A stretch of DNA of 64,000 nucleotides from Erwinia billingiae Eb661 (lineage in GTDB: Bacteria; Pseudomonadota; Gammaproteobacteria; Enterobacterales; Enterobacteriaceae), in NCBI RefSeq assembly GCF_000196615.1, contig NC_014306.1:1550001-1614000 (forward strand), given 5' to 3'. The notes beneath the pieces are model-generated. The model searched no databases. It saw only the letters and a program-made list of their open reading frames with translations, and was not told the origin of the DNA. Of the stretch, positions 27,790-37,149 are shown piece after piece. The position numbers were made by a program, and so were the translations under genes. The number at the start of each line of letters is the position of its first letter. Position 1 is the first letter of the stretch.

Positions 27790-28356
27790 ATGGAACCTCT
27801 TGCCAATACCGACCGACGTCTGGCCCAGCGGCTGGCGGATTTACGTCTGGAAAAAGGCTGGTCGCTGGAAACCCTGGCTGAGCTGACCGGCATCAGCCGG
27901 GCCTCTTTGTCGCGCATTGAGCGGGGCGAGACCAGCCCAACCGCCGCCCTGATGAACCGCCTGTGCATTGCCTACGGGCTGACTATGTCGCGTCTGCTGA
28001 GTGAGGTTGAAGAGCAGGGGCCGCAGCTTCTGCGCGCGGGCGCGCAGACCGTCTGGCAGGACCGCGAAAATGGCTATCACCGGCGCAGCGTTTCACCGCC
28101 GGCCACCCCTTTTCACGCTGAGCTGGTGGAAGGGCGTTTGCAGAGCGGGGCGCTGATTGAATATGACGCGCCGCCCGTAGAAGGCATTGAACAACATATC
28201 TGGATGCTCGCCGGCGTGCTGGAGTTCAGCATGAACGACGAGCAGTGGCGGCTGGAAGCCGGTGATTGCCTGCGCTTTCACCTGTTTGGCCGCTCCTCTT
28301 TCCACGCGCCGGAGGCCGAAGGTGCGCATTACGCGTTGGTGGTGTGTCGTCCATGA
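27790..28356 (+). CDS. XRE-family regulator with cupin domain
   Basis: A 188-residue regulator: an N-terminal helix-turn-helix (residues about 12-68, GWSLETLAELTGISRASLSR, then RGETSPT) and a C-terminal cupin (about 110-185, GALIEYDAPPVEGIEQHIW, then GDCLRFH). Such proteins sense small molecules and usually control a neighbouring gene. Here the partner is the GNAT gene that overlaps its stop (ATGA). It is divergent from mlrA. Confidence 0.9.
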   Translation: MEPLANTDRRLAQRLADLRLEKGWSLETLAELTGISRASLSRIERGETSPTAALMNRLCIAYGLTMSRLLSEVEEQGPQLLRAGAQTVWQDRENGYHRRSVSPPATPFHAELVEGRLQSGALIEYDAPPVEGIEQHIWMLAGVLEFSMNDEQWRLEAGDCLRFHLFGRSSFHAPEAEGAHYALVVCRP

Positions 28357-28874
28357 ATGAAATTCAGTATCAGCTTCTCAGTGCAGAACAGGCAGCCAGT
28401 GAACAGGACGCGTTGTACAACGTTCTGCACGGCTGTGTGGCAGAAGGCGCCAGCATTGGTTTTATCTCGCTGGATCCGCAGCCCATGCTCACTTTCTGGC
28501 AGGGCGTGGTGACCAGCCTGGCCAGTGGCGATAAACGGTTAATCGTGGCCCGCCAGCAGGGCGAGATCGTGGCGACGGTGATAGTGGTGTTGGGCATGAT
28601 GCCTAACGGCCAGCATCGCGCGGAAATGGCCAAGCTGCTGGTCCATCCCAAAGCCAGACGGCAGGGCATCGCCCGCGAATTACTGCATCAGGCGGAGAAA
28701 CGGGCTGAGCAGGAGGGAAGAACCTTGCTGGTGCTGGATACCCGCAGCGGCGATGTGGCAGAGCAACTGTATCTGGCGCAGGGCTGGCAGATAAGCGGTC
28801 AGATCCCGCATTACGCGCTCTCCACCGAAGGGGTGTTTGATGCCACCACGGTGATGTTTAAGCGGGTGGGCTGA
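28353..28874 (+). CDS. GNAT family N-acetyltransferase
   Basis: A 173-residue acetyltransferase. The acetyl-CoA binding motif is VHPKARRQGIARELLHQAEK (pattern R-x-x-G-x-A), preceded by AEMAKLL and followed by LLVLDTRSGDVAEQLYLAQG. ATG 28353 overlaps the XRE stop, so this start is used although the frame is open further up. The acceptor substrate is unknown; the linked cupin regulator suggests a small-molecule detoxification or amine-acetylating unit. Confidence 0.9.
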   Translation: MNEIQYQLLSAEQAASEQDALYNVLHGCVAEGASIGFISLDPQPMLTFWQGVVTSLASGDKRLIVARQQGEIVATVIVVLGMMPNGQHRAEMAKLLVHPKARRQGIARELLHQAEKRAEQEGRTLLVLDTRSGDVAEQLYLAQGWQISGQIPHYALSTEGVFDATTVMFKRVG

Positions 28875-28913
28875 AAAAAAAGCCAAGGGTGCGCATCATG
28901 ATGGTGCAGGCGC

Positions 28914-29864
28914 TCAGGCTATTCCCAGCGAATCCATAAACAGTTTAATAATCTGATTTATCTTGCGGCCTTTTTTTATTATCAGACAGAAGGGTGTATG
29001 CACCTGCAACGCATCCGGGCCGACGGCGCGGATGCTATTCTCCTGCACATATCGCGCGGCGTAATGCGTCGGTAAATAACCAATAAAATGCCCGGTGAGG
29101 ATCAGCATCGCCACCGCTTCAACCTGTACCGCCTGAATGTTGCTCTCATTAAAGGCAAACAGCTTATTGCCGTGGCGATGTGTGACATAGGTATGATTAA
29201 TGATCTTTTGTTGTTTTAATAATTCAAGGGTAATGTCGGCATCCGCCATTGAAAATAACGCATGCTCACTGCTGCAATATAATGCCGAGGTTTCGCTGTA
29301 GGCAGAATAATAATCGAAGTCACTCTTCTCATCATAAACCGGCGCAATAGCACAATTAAAACGGCCCTCATTTAATCCTTTTTCAATATCATCCAGATGC
29401 GCGGTTTGCAGCCGGATGTTTACTTTTGGTGCAGCAATATGCAGTCGCTGCACGGCTTTGGTGACCGGCGAATGCGGGTCAGAAATGGTGTTATCGACCA
29501 CGGTAATACTCAGGTCGCCCAGCAGTTCATTGCGGCTGTTATGCAGCCTGTCGCGGAAGGTATTCAGCGACGAAAACAGCTCCAGCGTGGCCTGATAAAC
29601 GGTAATGCCGTACTCCGTCAGCTCAAAGCCTTCCCGCCCACGGCTGCACAGAGTCATCCCTAAACGGATCTCCAAATCCGACACCTGTTTACTGATTGCC
29701 GCCAGACCAATATTCAGTTCATGACTGGCAGAGGTCAGCCCGCCGGCTTCCACGACACATTTAAATACACGCAATAACTTCAGGTCGACATTGTTAATGG
29801 TTATCGATGAATTATCGCTGCGCGGATAATTCATGTTTCCCGCATTGGAAACCTTACTTTCCAT
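28914..29864 (-). CDS. LysR-family regulator of the ArgH-like/ABC operon
   Basis: A 316-residue LysR-type regulator with an N-terminal winged helix (residues about 25-85, NNVDLKLLRVFKCVVEAGGL, then TSASHELNIGLAAISKQVSD) and a C-terminal effector-binding domain. A 24-residue N-terminal extension is unusual; an internal ATG at codon 11 could also serve. It is divergent from the ArgH-like gene with a 172-base gap, so it is the likely regulator. It is clearly more AT-rich than its neighbours, suggesting transfer. Confidence 0.9.
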   Translation of the reverse strand: MESKVSNAGNMNYPRSDNSSITINNVDLKLLRVFKCVVEAGGLTSASHELNIGLAAISKQVSDLEIRLGMTLCSRGREGFELTEYGITVYQATLELFSSLNTFRDRLHNSRNELLGDLSITVVDNTISDPHSPVTKAVQRLHIAAPKVNIRLQTAHLDDIEKGLNEGRFNCAIAPVYDEKSDFDYYSAYSETSALYCSSEHALFSMADADITLELLKQQKIINHTYVTHRHGNKLFAFNESNIQAVQVEAVAMLILTGHFIGYLPTHYAARYVQENSIRAVGPDALQVHTPFCLIIKKGRKINQIIKLFMDSLGIA

Positions 29865-30036
29865 AATAACTATTCAACCCCGGCTTAAATACAGTGAAAG
29901 TAAGAGTGAACCTGAATCAGACACGAAATACCAGACAGTACGCAAATATAACCTTTATTTATCGTTAAGGCTGTTTCCAGAGGATTTCCTTATTCTCCTG
30001 CGGATCCGGCGTTAACCTCGCCATAAGAGAGAAATT

Positions 30037-31464
30037 ATGTCAGACAGTGCCGATCGTTTATGGGGTGCCCGTTTTAAAACGCCACCAGCCGCCGCCTTAA
30101 CCGCGCTGTCGCGCAGCCCTGAATACTATTTTGCACTGGCACCTTATGACCTCGCCGGCTGCCGGGCGCATGCGCACGAACTTCAGCGCGCGGGCCTGCT
30201 TACCGCAGAAGAAACCGGGCACATGACCGCCGCTATCGACCAGCTCGACCTGGATTACCGGGCAGGAAAGGTCGATCCGATCGCGGCTGATGAAGATGTT
30301 CATACCTTTATCGAACGCGTCCTGACCGAGCGGCTTGGCGCGCTGGGCGGCAAGCTGCGCGCGGGCCGTTCTCGTAACGATCAGACCGTCAACGATCTGC
30401 GACTGTATCTGCGCGATAACGTCCGCAATATCACCACCGCATTGCTGGCGCTGCAGAAGGCATTGATTTTCCAGGCCGACCAGCACACTCATACCCTCGC
30501 GCCCGGTTTCACCCATCTTCAGCAGGCTCAGCCGATTGTGTTTGCTCATCAGCTGCTGGCCCATGCGCAGTCGTTCTCACGGGATATTGAACGCATTCAG
30601 GACTGGGATCACCGCAGCGCCTTCTCGCCACTCGGCGCAGCAGCGATGGCCGGTTCCGCCATTGCGCGTCGCCCGGAACTGGCGGCGAAAGAGCTGGGCT
30701 ATCGCGCCCCGTGCGAGAACTCGATTGATGCCGTGGCCAGCCGCGACTACGTTGCCGAATTCCTGTTTATCACCAGCATGATTGGCGTCAACCTGTCGCG
30801 CATCAGCGAAGAGATTTGCCTGTGGACCTCCCGCCAGTTCCGCTGGGTAGAAATCAGCGACAGCTATGCCACCGGCAGCTCGATCATGCCGCAGAAAAAG
30901 AATCCGGATATTGCCGAGCTGACGCGCGGTCGCAGCGGCCGCCTGATCGGCAACCTGACGGCGATGCTGGCCACCATGAAGGCGATGCCGCTCTCCTACA
31001 ACCGTGACCTGAGTGAAGACAAACGCAGCGCCATTGATTCGGTCGACACCCTGCTGTTAGTGCTGCCTGCAATGGCCGGCATGATTGAAACCATGAAGGT
31101 CAACACCGGGGAGATGCTGGCTCAGGCCCCGGATGGCTTCACCCTCGCTACCGAAGTGGCTGACTGGCTGGCGATGCGCGGCGTGCCGTTTAAGGAGGCG
31201 CATGAGATCACCGGCAAACTGGTTCAGCTGTGTGAATTCCATCAGCAGGGCCTGTCCGATCTGACCGACGACCAGCTGGCTGAGGTCGATGTCCGGCTGA
31301 CGCCAGAAGTGCGCAGTGCGCTGACGCTGGAAGCGGCGATCCATTCCCGCGACGGCTTCGGCGGCACCGCACCGGCGCGCGTCAGCGAGCAGATTAGCCG
31401 CCTGAAAGCGCGTATCCAGCAGCAGGCCGAGTGGGTGAGCGTCTATCAGGGCCCTCGTCTGTAA
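30037..31464 (+). CDS. Argininosuccinate-lyase family C-N lyase (ArgH paralogue)
   Basis: A 475-residue member of the fumarase/aspartase/ArgH superfamily. The signature loop GSSIMPQKKNPD carries the catalytic Ser; GFTHLQQAQPI holds the catalytic His; AGRSRNDQ is the substrate-binding loop. It is linked to an ABC importer and not to other arg genes, so a catabolic role is likely. ArgH-like lyases acting on N-substituted aspartates (for example ethylenediamine-disuccinate lyase) are known; argininosuccinate itself is the default. It opens an operon of six genes. Confidence 0.85.
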   Translation: MSDSADRLWGARFKTPPAAALTALSRSPEYYFALAPYDLAGCRAHAHELQRAGLLTAEETGHMTAAIDQLDLDYRAGKVDPIAADEDVHTFIERVLTERLGALGGKLRAGRSRNDQTVNDLRLYLRDNVRNITTALLALQKALIFQADQHTHTLAPGFTHLQQAQPIVFAHQLLAHAQSFSRDIERIQDWDHRSAFSPLGAAAMAGSAIARRPELAAKELGYRAPCENSIDAVASRDYVAEFLFITSMIGVNLSRISEEICLWTSRQFRWVEISDSYATGSSIMPQKKNPDIAELTRGRSGRLIGNLTAMLATMKAMPLSYNRDLSEDKRSAIDSVDTLLLVLPAMAGMIETMKVNTGEMLAQAPDGFTLATEVADWLAMRGVPFKEAHEITGKLVQLCEFHQQGLSDLTDDQLAEVDVRLTPEVRSALTLEAAIHSRDGFGGTAPARVSEQISRLKARIQQQAEWVSVYQGPRL

Positions 31465-31493
31465 TTTCTCAGCCTACAACCTCCGGAGCCGGA

Positions 31494-32366
31494 ATGAACA
31501 GTTCGCAAAACGTTAACGAGACGGGCAGGGCAGCCGACCCCGCTTACGATCTCAAGCGCTACCAGATGGTCCCCAAGCGCTATTACGGGCGCATCACCGC
31601 CACGGTGGTGATCATCCTGTTGCTCGGCTCGCTGGTGCACGCCTTTTCGCAGGGCAAAATCGAGTGGTCCTATGTCGGGCAGTTCTTTACCGCCCGCGCG
31701 ATTCTGGACGGGGTGGTGAATACGCTGGTGATGTCGATCCTGGCGATGGCGCTGGGCATCTTCTTCGGCGTGGTGGCGGCGATTATGTATATGTCGCCCA
31801 ACCCGGTGCTGCATTACCTCTCGGTCGGCTATGCCTGGGTCTTTCGCGGTACGCCGCTGATCCTCCAGCTGCTGCTGTGGTTCAACCTGGCGCTGGTGTT
31901 CCCGGTGATCGCCATTCCCGGCGTGTTCAGCGTCGAAACCGTCAACGTGATGACGCCGTTTGTCGCGGCGCTGCTGGGGCTGAGCATCAACCAGGGCGCG
32001 TACACCTCGGAAGTGGTGCGTGCCGGCCTGTTATCTGTTGATACCGGTCAGTATGAGGCGGCGAAGTCGATTGGCATGCCGCGTCTGCAGGCGCTGCAAC
32101 GCATCATCCTGCCGCAGGCGATGCGGGTGATCCTGCCGCCGGTCGGCAACGAATTTATCAGCATGATCAAAACCACCAGCCTGGCGAGCATGATCCAGTA
32201 CTCCGAACTGCTCTACAACACGCAGAACATCTACTACGCCAATGCGCGGGTGATGGAGCTGCTGTTCGTGGCGGGCATCTGGTATCTGATTATCGTTACC
32301 GTGCTGTCGTTCGGGCAGAGCCGCCTTGAGCGCTACTTCTCACGCGGCCAGCGCCGCCGCAACTAA
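31494..32366 (+). CDS. Amino-acid type ABC transporter permease
   Basis: A 290-residue permease of the HisM/GlnP type. ATG 31494 follows GGAG five bases upstream; the frame is open further up but overlaps the lyase. The coupling loop is EAAKSIGMPRLQALQRIILP, followed by QAMRVILPPVGNEF. A cytoplasmic N-terminal extension of about 35 residues precedes the first helix. It is the only permease gene in the cluster, so it probably acts as a homodimer. Confidence 0.92.
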   Translation: MNSSQNVNETGRAADPAYDLKRYQMVPKRYYGRITATVVIILLLGSLVHAFSQGKIEWSYVGQFFTARAILDGVVNTLVMSILAMALGIFFGVVAAIMYMSPNPVLHYLSVGYAWVFRGTPLILQLLLWFNLALVFPVIAIPGVFSVETVNVMTPFVAALLGLSINQGAYTSEVVRAGLLSVDTGQYEAAKSIGMPRLQALQRIILPQAMRVILPPVGNEFISMIKTTSLASMIQYSELLYNTQNIYYANARVMELLFVAGIWYLIIVTVLSFGQSRLERYFSRGQRRRN

Positions 32367-32378
32367 GGAATTCCTGCG

Positions 32379-33143
32379 ATGAGAAATATCGTCAGAGCCG
32401 TTGAGGTGAACAAGTACTTCGACCATTTCCATGCCCTGAAGGACGTCAGTCTGGAGGTAAATTACGGCGAGGTGATGTGCATTTTGGGGCCGTCCGGCTC
32501 CGGCAAAAGCACTTTTCTGCGCTGCATTAACCAGCTGGAGAGGGTCGATCAGGGCGGGATTTGGATCGACAACGAACTGGCCGGCTACCGCATGGCCGGC
32601 AACAAACTGCATCCGCTGAGCGACAAGCAGATTGCCCGTCAGCGGCTGCAAACCGGCATGGTTTTCCAGCGTTTTAACCTGTTCCCGCATAAAACCGCGC
32701 TGGAAAACGTGATTGAAGGGCCGTGCAGGGTGCTGTTGCGGCCAAAGCGGGAAGCGACGGAAGAAGCGATGGCGCTGCTGGATCGGGTGGGGTTATCCAG
32801 TAAGGCGCACGCCTATCCGCAGGCGCTTTCCGGCGGACAACAACAGCGTGTGGCGATTGCCCGCGCGCTGGCGATGAAGCCCAAGCTGATGCTGTTCGAC
32901 GAGCCAACCTCGGCGCTTGACCCGGAAATGGTCGGCGAAGTGCTGGCCGTGATGCGGACGCTGGCAAAAGAAGGAACCACGATGGTGGTGGTCACCCATG
33001 AAATGGGCTTTGCCCGTGAGGTGGCCAACCAGGTGGTGTTCATGGATGAAGGTCGCATTATCGAACGCGGTGCGCCCGAAGACATCCTGCTGAATCCGCA
33101 AAATCCGCGGATGCAGAATTTTATCAACGCCATTCTTCTTTAA
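32379..33143 (+). CDS. Amino-acid type ABC transporter ATPase
   Basis: A 254-residue polar amino-acid ABC ATPase (GlnQ/HisP type). Walker A is GPSGSGKST, the signature LSGGQQQRV, Walker [13 protein letters not shown] and the switch THEMGF. An inserted stretch near residues 60-75 ([16 protein letters not shown]) is longer than in GlnQ and resembles the HisP/OccP group. It lies 12 bases after the permease. Confidence 0.95.
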   Translation: MRNIVRAVEVNKYFDHFHALKDVSLEVNYGEVMCILGPSGSGKSTFLRCINQLERVDQGGIWIDNELAGYRMAGNKLHPLSDKQIARQRLQTGMVFQRFNLFPHKTALENVIEGPCRVLLRPKREATEEAMALLDRVGLSSKAHAYPQALSGGQQQRVAIARALAMKPKLMLFDEPTSALDPEMVGEVLAVMRTLAKEGTTMVVVTHEMGFAREVANQVVFMDEGRIIERGAPEDILLNPQNPRMQNFINAILL

Positions 33144-33160
33144 TAACCAGGGTAAATCAG

Positions 33161-33982
33161 ATGAAAAAGATCGTGCTTACTGCCGTTGCTGCCGCTGTTC
33201 TGCTTAACTCCGCCGCCTGGGCTGCGGAGCTGCCTGCTGCCCTGAAAGCGAAAGGCGCACTGACCGTGGCCATCATGCCGAACTATCCACCGATGGAATT
33301 CAAAGATCCGGCCACCAATACCTTAACCGGCGTCGATGTCGACCTGGGTAACGCGATTGGCGAGAAGCTGGGGGTCAAAATCAACTGGCAGGAAATTGCC
33401 TTTGAACAGATGGTTAATGCCGTATCAACTAAGCGTGTCGATATGGTGATGTCCGGCATGACCGACACCGCCGAACGTCAGAAGGTGGTCAGCTTTATCG
33501 ACTACTTCACTACCGGCCCGCAGTTCTACACCTTAGCGGCGCGCAAGGACATCAACAGCGCGACCGATTTGTGTGGCAAGAAAGTCGGCACCAGCCGTCG
33601 CACCACCTTCCCACAGGAAATCGCCAAATGGAGCCAGGCCAACTGCGAAGCCAAAGGTAAGCCCGCTATCGTGGTGGTCGGCGCGGAAGGTACGGCAGAT
33701 GCGCGTACCCAGCTGCGTCAGCGTCGTCTGGATGGCGCGGTGCAGGGCAGCGAAACCCTGCCGTACGTGATGAACCTGGAGAAAAACACCTACAAACCGT
33801 TGGATAAGGCGATCGCTTCGCAGTTCACCGGCATGGCGATCGACAAAAACGATCCGGCGCTGATTGCAGCGGTGCAGGGCGCGGTCAATGCGATGATCGC
33901 CGATGGCAGCTATGTGAAGATCCTCAGCAAATGGGGCCTGGCGGATAACGCCGTGAAAACAGCGACCGTGAACGGGAACTGA
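33161..33982 (+). CDS. Periplasmic solute-binding protein, family 3
   Basis: A 273-residue exported binding protein (signal about residues 1-21, LLNSAAWA-AELP) of the SBP family 3. The pattern PNYPPMEFKDPATNTLTGVD, then DLGNAIGEKLG and VDMVMSGMTDTAERQKVV is typical of amino-acid binding proteins. It serves the adjacent permease and ATPase; the ligand is unknown, probably an amino acid or aminocarboxylate. Its stop overlaps the next ATG. Confidence 0.93.
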   Translation: MKKIVLTAVAAAVLLNSAAWAAELPAALKAKGALTVAIMPNYPPMEFKDPATNTLTGVDVDLGNAIGEKLGVKINWQEIAFEQMVNAVSTKRVDMVMSGMTDTAERQKVVSFIDYFTTGPQFYTLAARKDINSATDLCGKKVGTSRRTTFPQEIAKWSQANCEAKGKPAIVVVGAEGTADARTQLRQRRLDGAVQGSETLPYVMNLEKNTYKPLDKAIASQFTGMAIDKNDPALIAAVQGAVNAMIADGSYVKILSKWGLADNAVKTATVNGN

Positions 33983-34833
33983 TGATGACCTCACCTGACG
34001 TTCGCCCGCGCTGGCCGCAAGGCAAGCAGGGCTGTATGGCACTGGCCTTCGATCTCGATGGCCCCACCGGTGACGCGATGCTTAACGGCACGATCTGGCA
34101 GACGCCCGAGTATTTCACCTTCGGCGGCTACGGTCCGTTCCGCGCGCTGGGGCGGATCCTCGATCTGCTGGAGCAGTTTGACGTTCCCGCCACCTTCTTT
34201 ATTCCGGCGTGGGTGGTGGAGCAGTGGCCGCAGCAGTGCGCCGCCATCGTCGAAAAAGGGCATGAGGTGGCGTATCACGGTTACCGCCATGAATCCTTCT
34301 ATGCCCTGAGCGGCGAACAGCAGCGTCAGGTGATGGCGACATCCCGTGAGATTTTCTGGCAACACCTCGGTATCCGTGCCGAGGGGTTCCGCACGCCATC
34401 GGGCGACTGGCACCACGAGACGCCGGGCATATTGCTGGACGCTGGCGTCACCTATTCCAGCAGTATGCGCGGCGACGACCGGCCCTACGCCATCGCCGTG
34501 CCGGGTTTTACGCAGAAGCTGGTGGAAATCCCCGGCAAATGGGAGATGGATGATTATGCCTCGCTGGCCTACACCCGCGAGCCGGACTTCCCGAAAGGGC
34601 TGGATCGCACCGCCAGCTATGCCCTGACGCTGGATAACTGGTGCCGCGAATTTGATGGCGCGATGGACGAAGGGCTGTGTCTGACCACCCTGTTCCATCC
34701 GAAAATTAGCGGGAAACCCGGCCGCATTCTGCTGCTGGAACAATTTATCGCGCATATGCGCCAGCGCAACGTGTGGTTCGCCCGCTGCCGCGATGTCGCC
34801 CACTGGTATCTCAAGGAGCAGCAGCATGACTGA
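33982..34833 (+). CDS. Polysaccharide-deacetylase family hydrolase (PuuE/allantoinase-like), first copy
   Basis: A 283-residue NodB-homology domain protein without a signal peptide, so cytoplasmic. The metal-binding motifs are AFDLDG near residue 16 and H-G-Y-R-H (VAYHGYRHESF); a later RTPSGDW matches motif 3. Cytoplasmic members of this branch cleave C-N bonds of small amides, such as PuuE allantoinase, more often than polysaccharides. Two in-frame ATGs are adjacent (ATGATG). It overlaps the binding-protein stop and the second copy start. Confidence 0.82.
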   Translation: MMTSPDVRPRWPQGKQGCMALAFDLDGPTGDAMLNGTIWQTPEYFTFGGYGPFRALGRILDLLEQFDVPATFFIPAWVVEQWPQQCAAIVEKGHEVAYHGYRHESFYALSGEQQRQVMATSREIFWQHLGIRAEGFRTPSGDWHHETPGILLDAGVTYSSSMRGDDRPYAIAVPGFTQKLVEIPGKWEMDDYASLAYTREPDFPKGLDRTASYALTLDNWCREFDGAMDEGLCLTTLFHPKISGKPGRILLLEQFIAHMRQRNVWFARCRDVAHWYLKEQQHD

Positions 34834-35707
34834 ACCCACACGCTGGCCAGACGGGCAGCAATCCGCCGTGGTGCTGACCATCGATTTCAATGATATTCAC
34901 GGCATTCTGACGCACACCCCCGCCGTGGCCGGGCGCGATAAAACCCTGTCGGTCTGGCGTTACGGCACGCTTCGCGGCGTCGATCGCCTGCTGAAGCTGC
35001 TGGCAGAGAAGAACGTGCGCGCAAGCTGGTGTCTGCCCGCTATCGTGGCGGAAGAGAATCCTGAGGTGTTCGCGCGGATCGTCGCCGCGGGGCATGAAAT
35101 TGCCGGCAGCGGCGATCGCCATCAGAATTTCGATACCCTGACGCTGGCGGAGCAGGTAAGCAGCGTCACTGCCGGTTGCGACCGGCTGGAAGCCGCCTGC
35201 GGCCAGCGTCCGGTGGGATTCCGCACGCCGGCCGGGCAGTGGAAACCGGGGCTGGCAGCGGCGCTGAGCGATCGCGGCATCCGCTGGTCTTCCAGCTGGC
35301 GCGGTGACGATTTGCCCTATTTTCATCCGGCCACCCGGCTGGTGGAACTGCCGATGCACTATGAACTGGAAGACGAGCCTTACTTCGCCTTCAACCTCAG
35401 TCCGGCGGTGCCGCCGGGGCAGTCGCGCATCGCCTCGTATCAGCAGACGCTGGAAAATATGAAGCTCGATTTTCAGGGCTTCCACCGCTTTGGCCTGTGC
35501 TACGTCTTACGCCTGCATCCCGAAATCATCGGGACGGCCGGGCGCATTGGCCTGCTTGGCGAACTGCTGGACTTTATCCGCAGCCATGAAAAGGTCTGGC
35601 TGGCCAGCGCCGGAGAAGTGGCGGCGTGGTGGCAGACCCAGCCGGATAACGTCAGCGAACACCCAGCGGAGATCTTCCAGCGCCAGCGTCAGGAGCAGCA
35701 AGCATGA
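34826..35707 (+). CDS. Polysaccharide-deacetylase family protein, second copy with altered metal site
   Basis: A 293-residue paralogue of the gene before it, overlapping it by eight bases; ATG 34826 has AAGGAG upstream. Motif 1 is TIDFND, and where the first copy has H-G-Y-R-H this one has S-G-D-R-H, so the first metal-binding His is Ser. RTPAGQW (motif 3) is kept. The difference suggests a changed or lost metal site, or a heterodimer in which only one subunit is catalytic. No signal peptide. Confidence 0.78.
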   Translation: MTEPTRWPDGQQSAVVLTIDFNDIHGILTHTPAVAGRDKTLSVWRYGTLRGVDRLLKLLAEKNVRASWCLPAIVAEENPEVFARIVAAGHEIAGSGDRHQNFDTLTLAEQVSSVTAGCDRLEAACGQRPVGFRTPAGQWKPGLAAALSDRGIRWSSSWRGDDLPYFHPATRLVELPMHYELEDEPYFAFNLSPAVPPGQSRIASYQQTLENMKLDFQGFHRFGLCYVLRLHPEIIGTAGRIGLLGELLDFIRSHEKVWLASAGEVAAWWQTQPDNVSEHPAEIFQRQRQEQQA

Positions 35708-37065
35708 GCCAGAGCATCAATCAACTGGCCCGCTTTGTCGTGCAAACCACCTTCAGCGATCTGCCTGAGGCGCTGGTTGAGCGCGCCAAACGGCATATTC
35801 TGGATACCTTCGGCGCGACCCTTGCGGGCAGCAACAGCCCGATCGCGCTGGCGGTTCAGCAAACGGTGCTGGCTGAAGGCTGCGCGCCGGCTGCCCGCGT
35901 CTGGGGACGTTCGCTGGCCACCTCGCCGCGTAATGCGGCCTGGCTGAACGGTATTGCAGCGCATATGTATGAGCTGGACGATACCGGCGGTTGCGATCAC
36001 TCCGGCGCGGTGGTGCTGCCTGCGGTGATGGCGGTGCTGCCACTGTGCCCGCCTGATGTCACGGGCCGCGAGCTGATTACCGCCGTGGTGTTGGGCTATG
36101 AGATTGGCCGCCGGGTGCTGGAAGCCTGCGGTGGCTATGCACCGCACAACGAAGCCGGTTGGCATTCCACCTCCACCTGCGGCGTATTTGGCGCGGCGGC
36201 GGCGGTGGCCTCATTACTTAAGCTTAATCAGAACCAAACGGTGCAGGCGTTGGGCATAGCGGCCAGCTTTAGCGGCGGCTTATGGGGCTTTATCCACGAC
36301 GGTTCGCAAAGCAAGAAGCTGCACGCCGGACGGGCCGCAGAGGGCGGGGTGCTGGCGGCGATGCTCGCCGGCCAGGGAATCACTGGGGCATCACAAACCT
36401 TTGAGGATCTCTGGGGCGGCTTCCTGAAGACGCTGGCTCCTTCCAGTCGGCAACCGCAAGCGCTGACCGCCGAACTGGGGCTGGTATGGAAACTCAACCG
36501 TTGTTCGATCAAGCCCTATGCCTCCTGCCGCGGCACGCATTCGGCGGTGGATGCCGTTGGCGAGTTGATGGCAGCCCATCGTTGCAGCGCCGCAGAGATT
36601 GCCCGCCTTCACGTTTACCTCAATCCTTTCCTGCAGGAGATGTGCGGCAACAGCGATCTTGCAAGCCTGGCGGCGGCGCAGATGAGCCTGCCTTACGCGA
36701 TGGCCGCACGCGTGCTGTATGGCCATGCGGGCCTCGCGGCGTATGACGCGGAAAAACGCGGCAGCACAGAGATGGCCGCCATGCTGGAACGCATTGTGCT
36801 GCATGTCGACGCCAGCCAGAACAGCAACGAAGAGCCGATTGTTGAGCTGGAAACGCTTAGCGGCGAGCGCGGGCGTAAGCAGGTGACCGTTCCGCTGGGA
36901 TCGCCGCAAAACCCATTGAGCGATGAGGCGTTGTTGCTGAAGTTTCAACAGCTGGCGGTCAGGGTGTTACCGGCGCAGCAAACCGCCGCGCTGGAAGCTT
37001 ACTGCCTGACGCTGGAGCAGCAGACCGATATGCAGGAACTGCTGAATCTGCTGACGGTGCATTAA
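35704..37065 (+). CDS. MmgE/PrpD family protein
   Basis: A 453-residue protein of the MmgE/PrpD fold (2-methylcitrate dehydratase, cis-aconitate decarboxylase and iminodisuccinate epimerase belong here). Diagnostic stretches are AKRHILDTFGATLAGS, AAHMYELDDTGGCDHSG, NEAGWHSTSTCGVFGAA and SKKLHAGRAAEGG. It lacks prp genes as neighbours, so propionate use is unlikely. With the ArgH-like lyase it points to an aminocarboxylate pathway (inference). It overlaps the second deacetylase by ATGA and ends the operon. Confidence 0.88.
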   Translation: MSQSINQLARFVVQTTFSDLPEALVERAKRHILDTFGATLAGSNSPIALAVQQTVLAEGCAPAARVWGRSLATSPRNAAWLNGIAAHMYELDDTGGCDHSGAVVLPAVMAVLPLCPPDVTGRELITAVVLGYEIGRRVLEACGGYAPHNEAGWHSTSTCGVFGAAAAVASLLKLNQNQTVQALGIAASFSGGLWGFIHDGSQSKKLHAGRAAEGGVLAAMLAGQGITGASQTFEDLWGGFLKTLAPSSRQPQALTAELGLVWKLNRCSIKPYASCRGTHSAVDAVGELMAAHRCSAAEIARLHVYLNPFLQEMCGNSDLASLAAAQMSLPYAMAARVLYGHAGLAAYDAEKRGSTEMAAMLERIVLHVDASQNSNEEPIVELETLSGERGRKQVTVPLGSPQNPLSDEALLLKFQQLAVRVLPAQQTAALEAYCLTLEQQTDMQELLNLLTVH

Positions 37066-37071
37066 AAAAAT

Positions 37072-37113
37072 CCCCGCAGTTGACCTTCAGGCGCTGCGGG
37101 GGTTACTTTCCTT
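37072..37113 (+). terminator. Terminator of the ArgH-like/ABC/PrpD operon
   Basis: CCCCGCAG (37072-37079) pairs with CTGCGGGG (37094-37101) across a 14-base loop, preceded by an A run and followed by GTTACTTTCCTTT, seven bases after the PrpD stop. Confidence 0.65.
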
Positions 37114-37149
37114 TAATGCCCGTTTTTCCCCCAGGTGGATCAAGGAACT

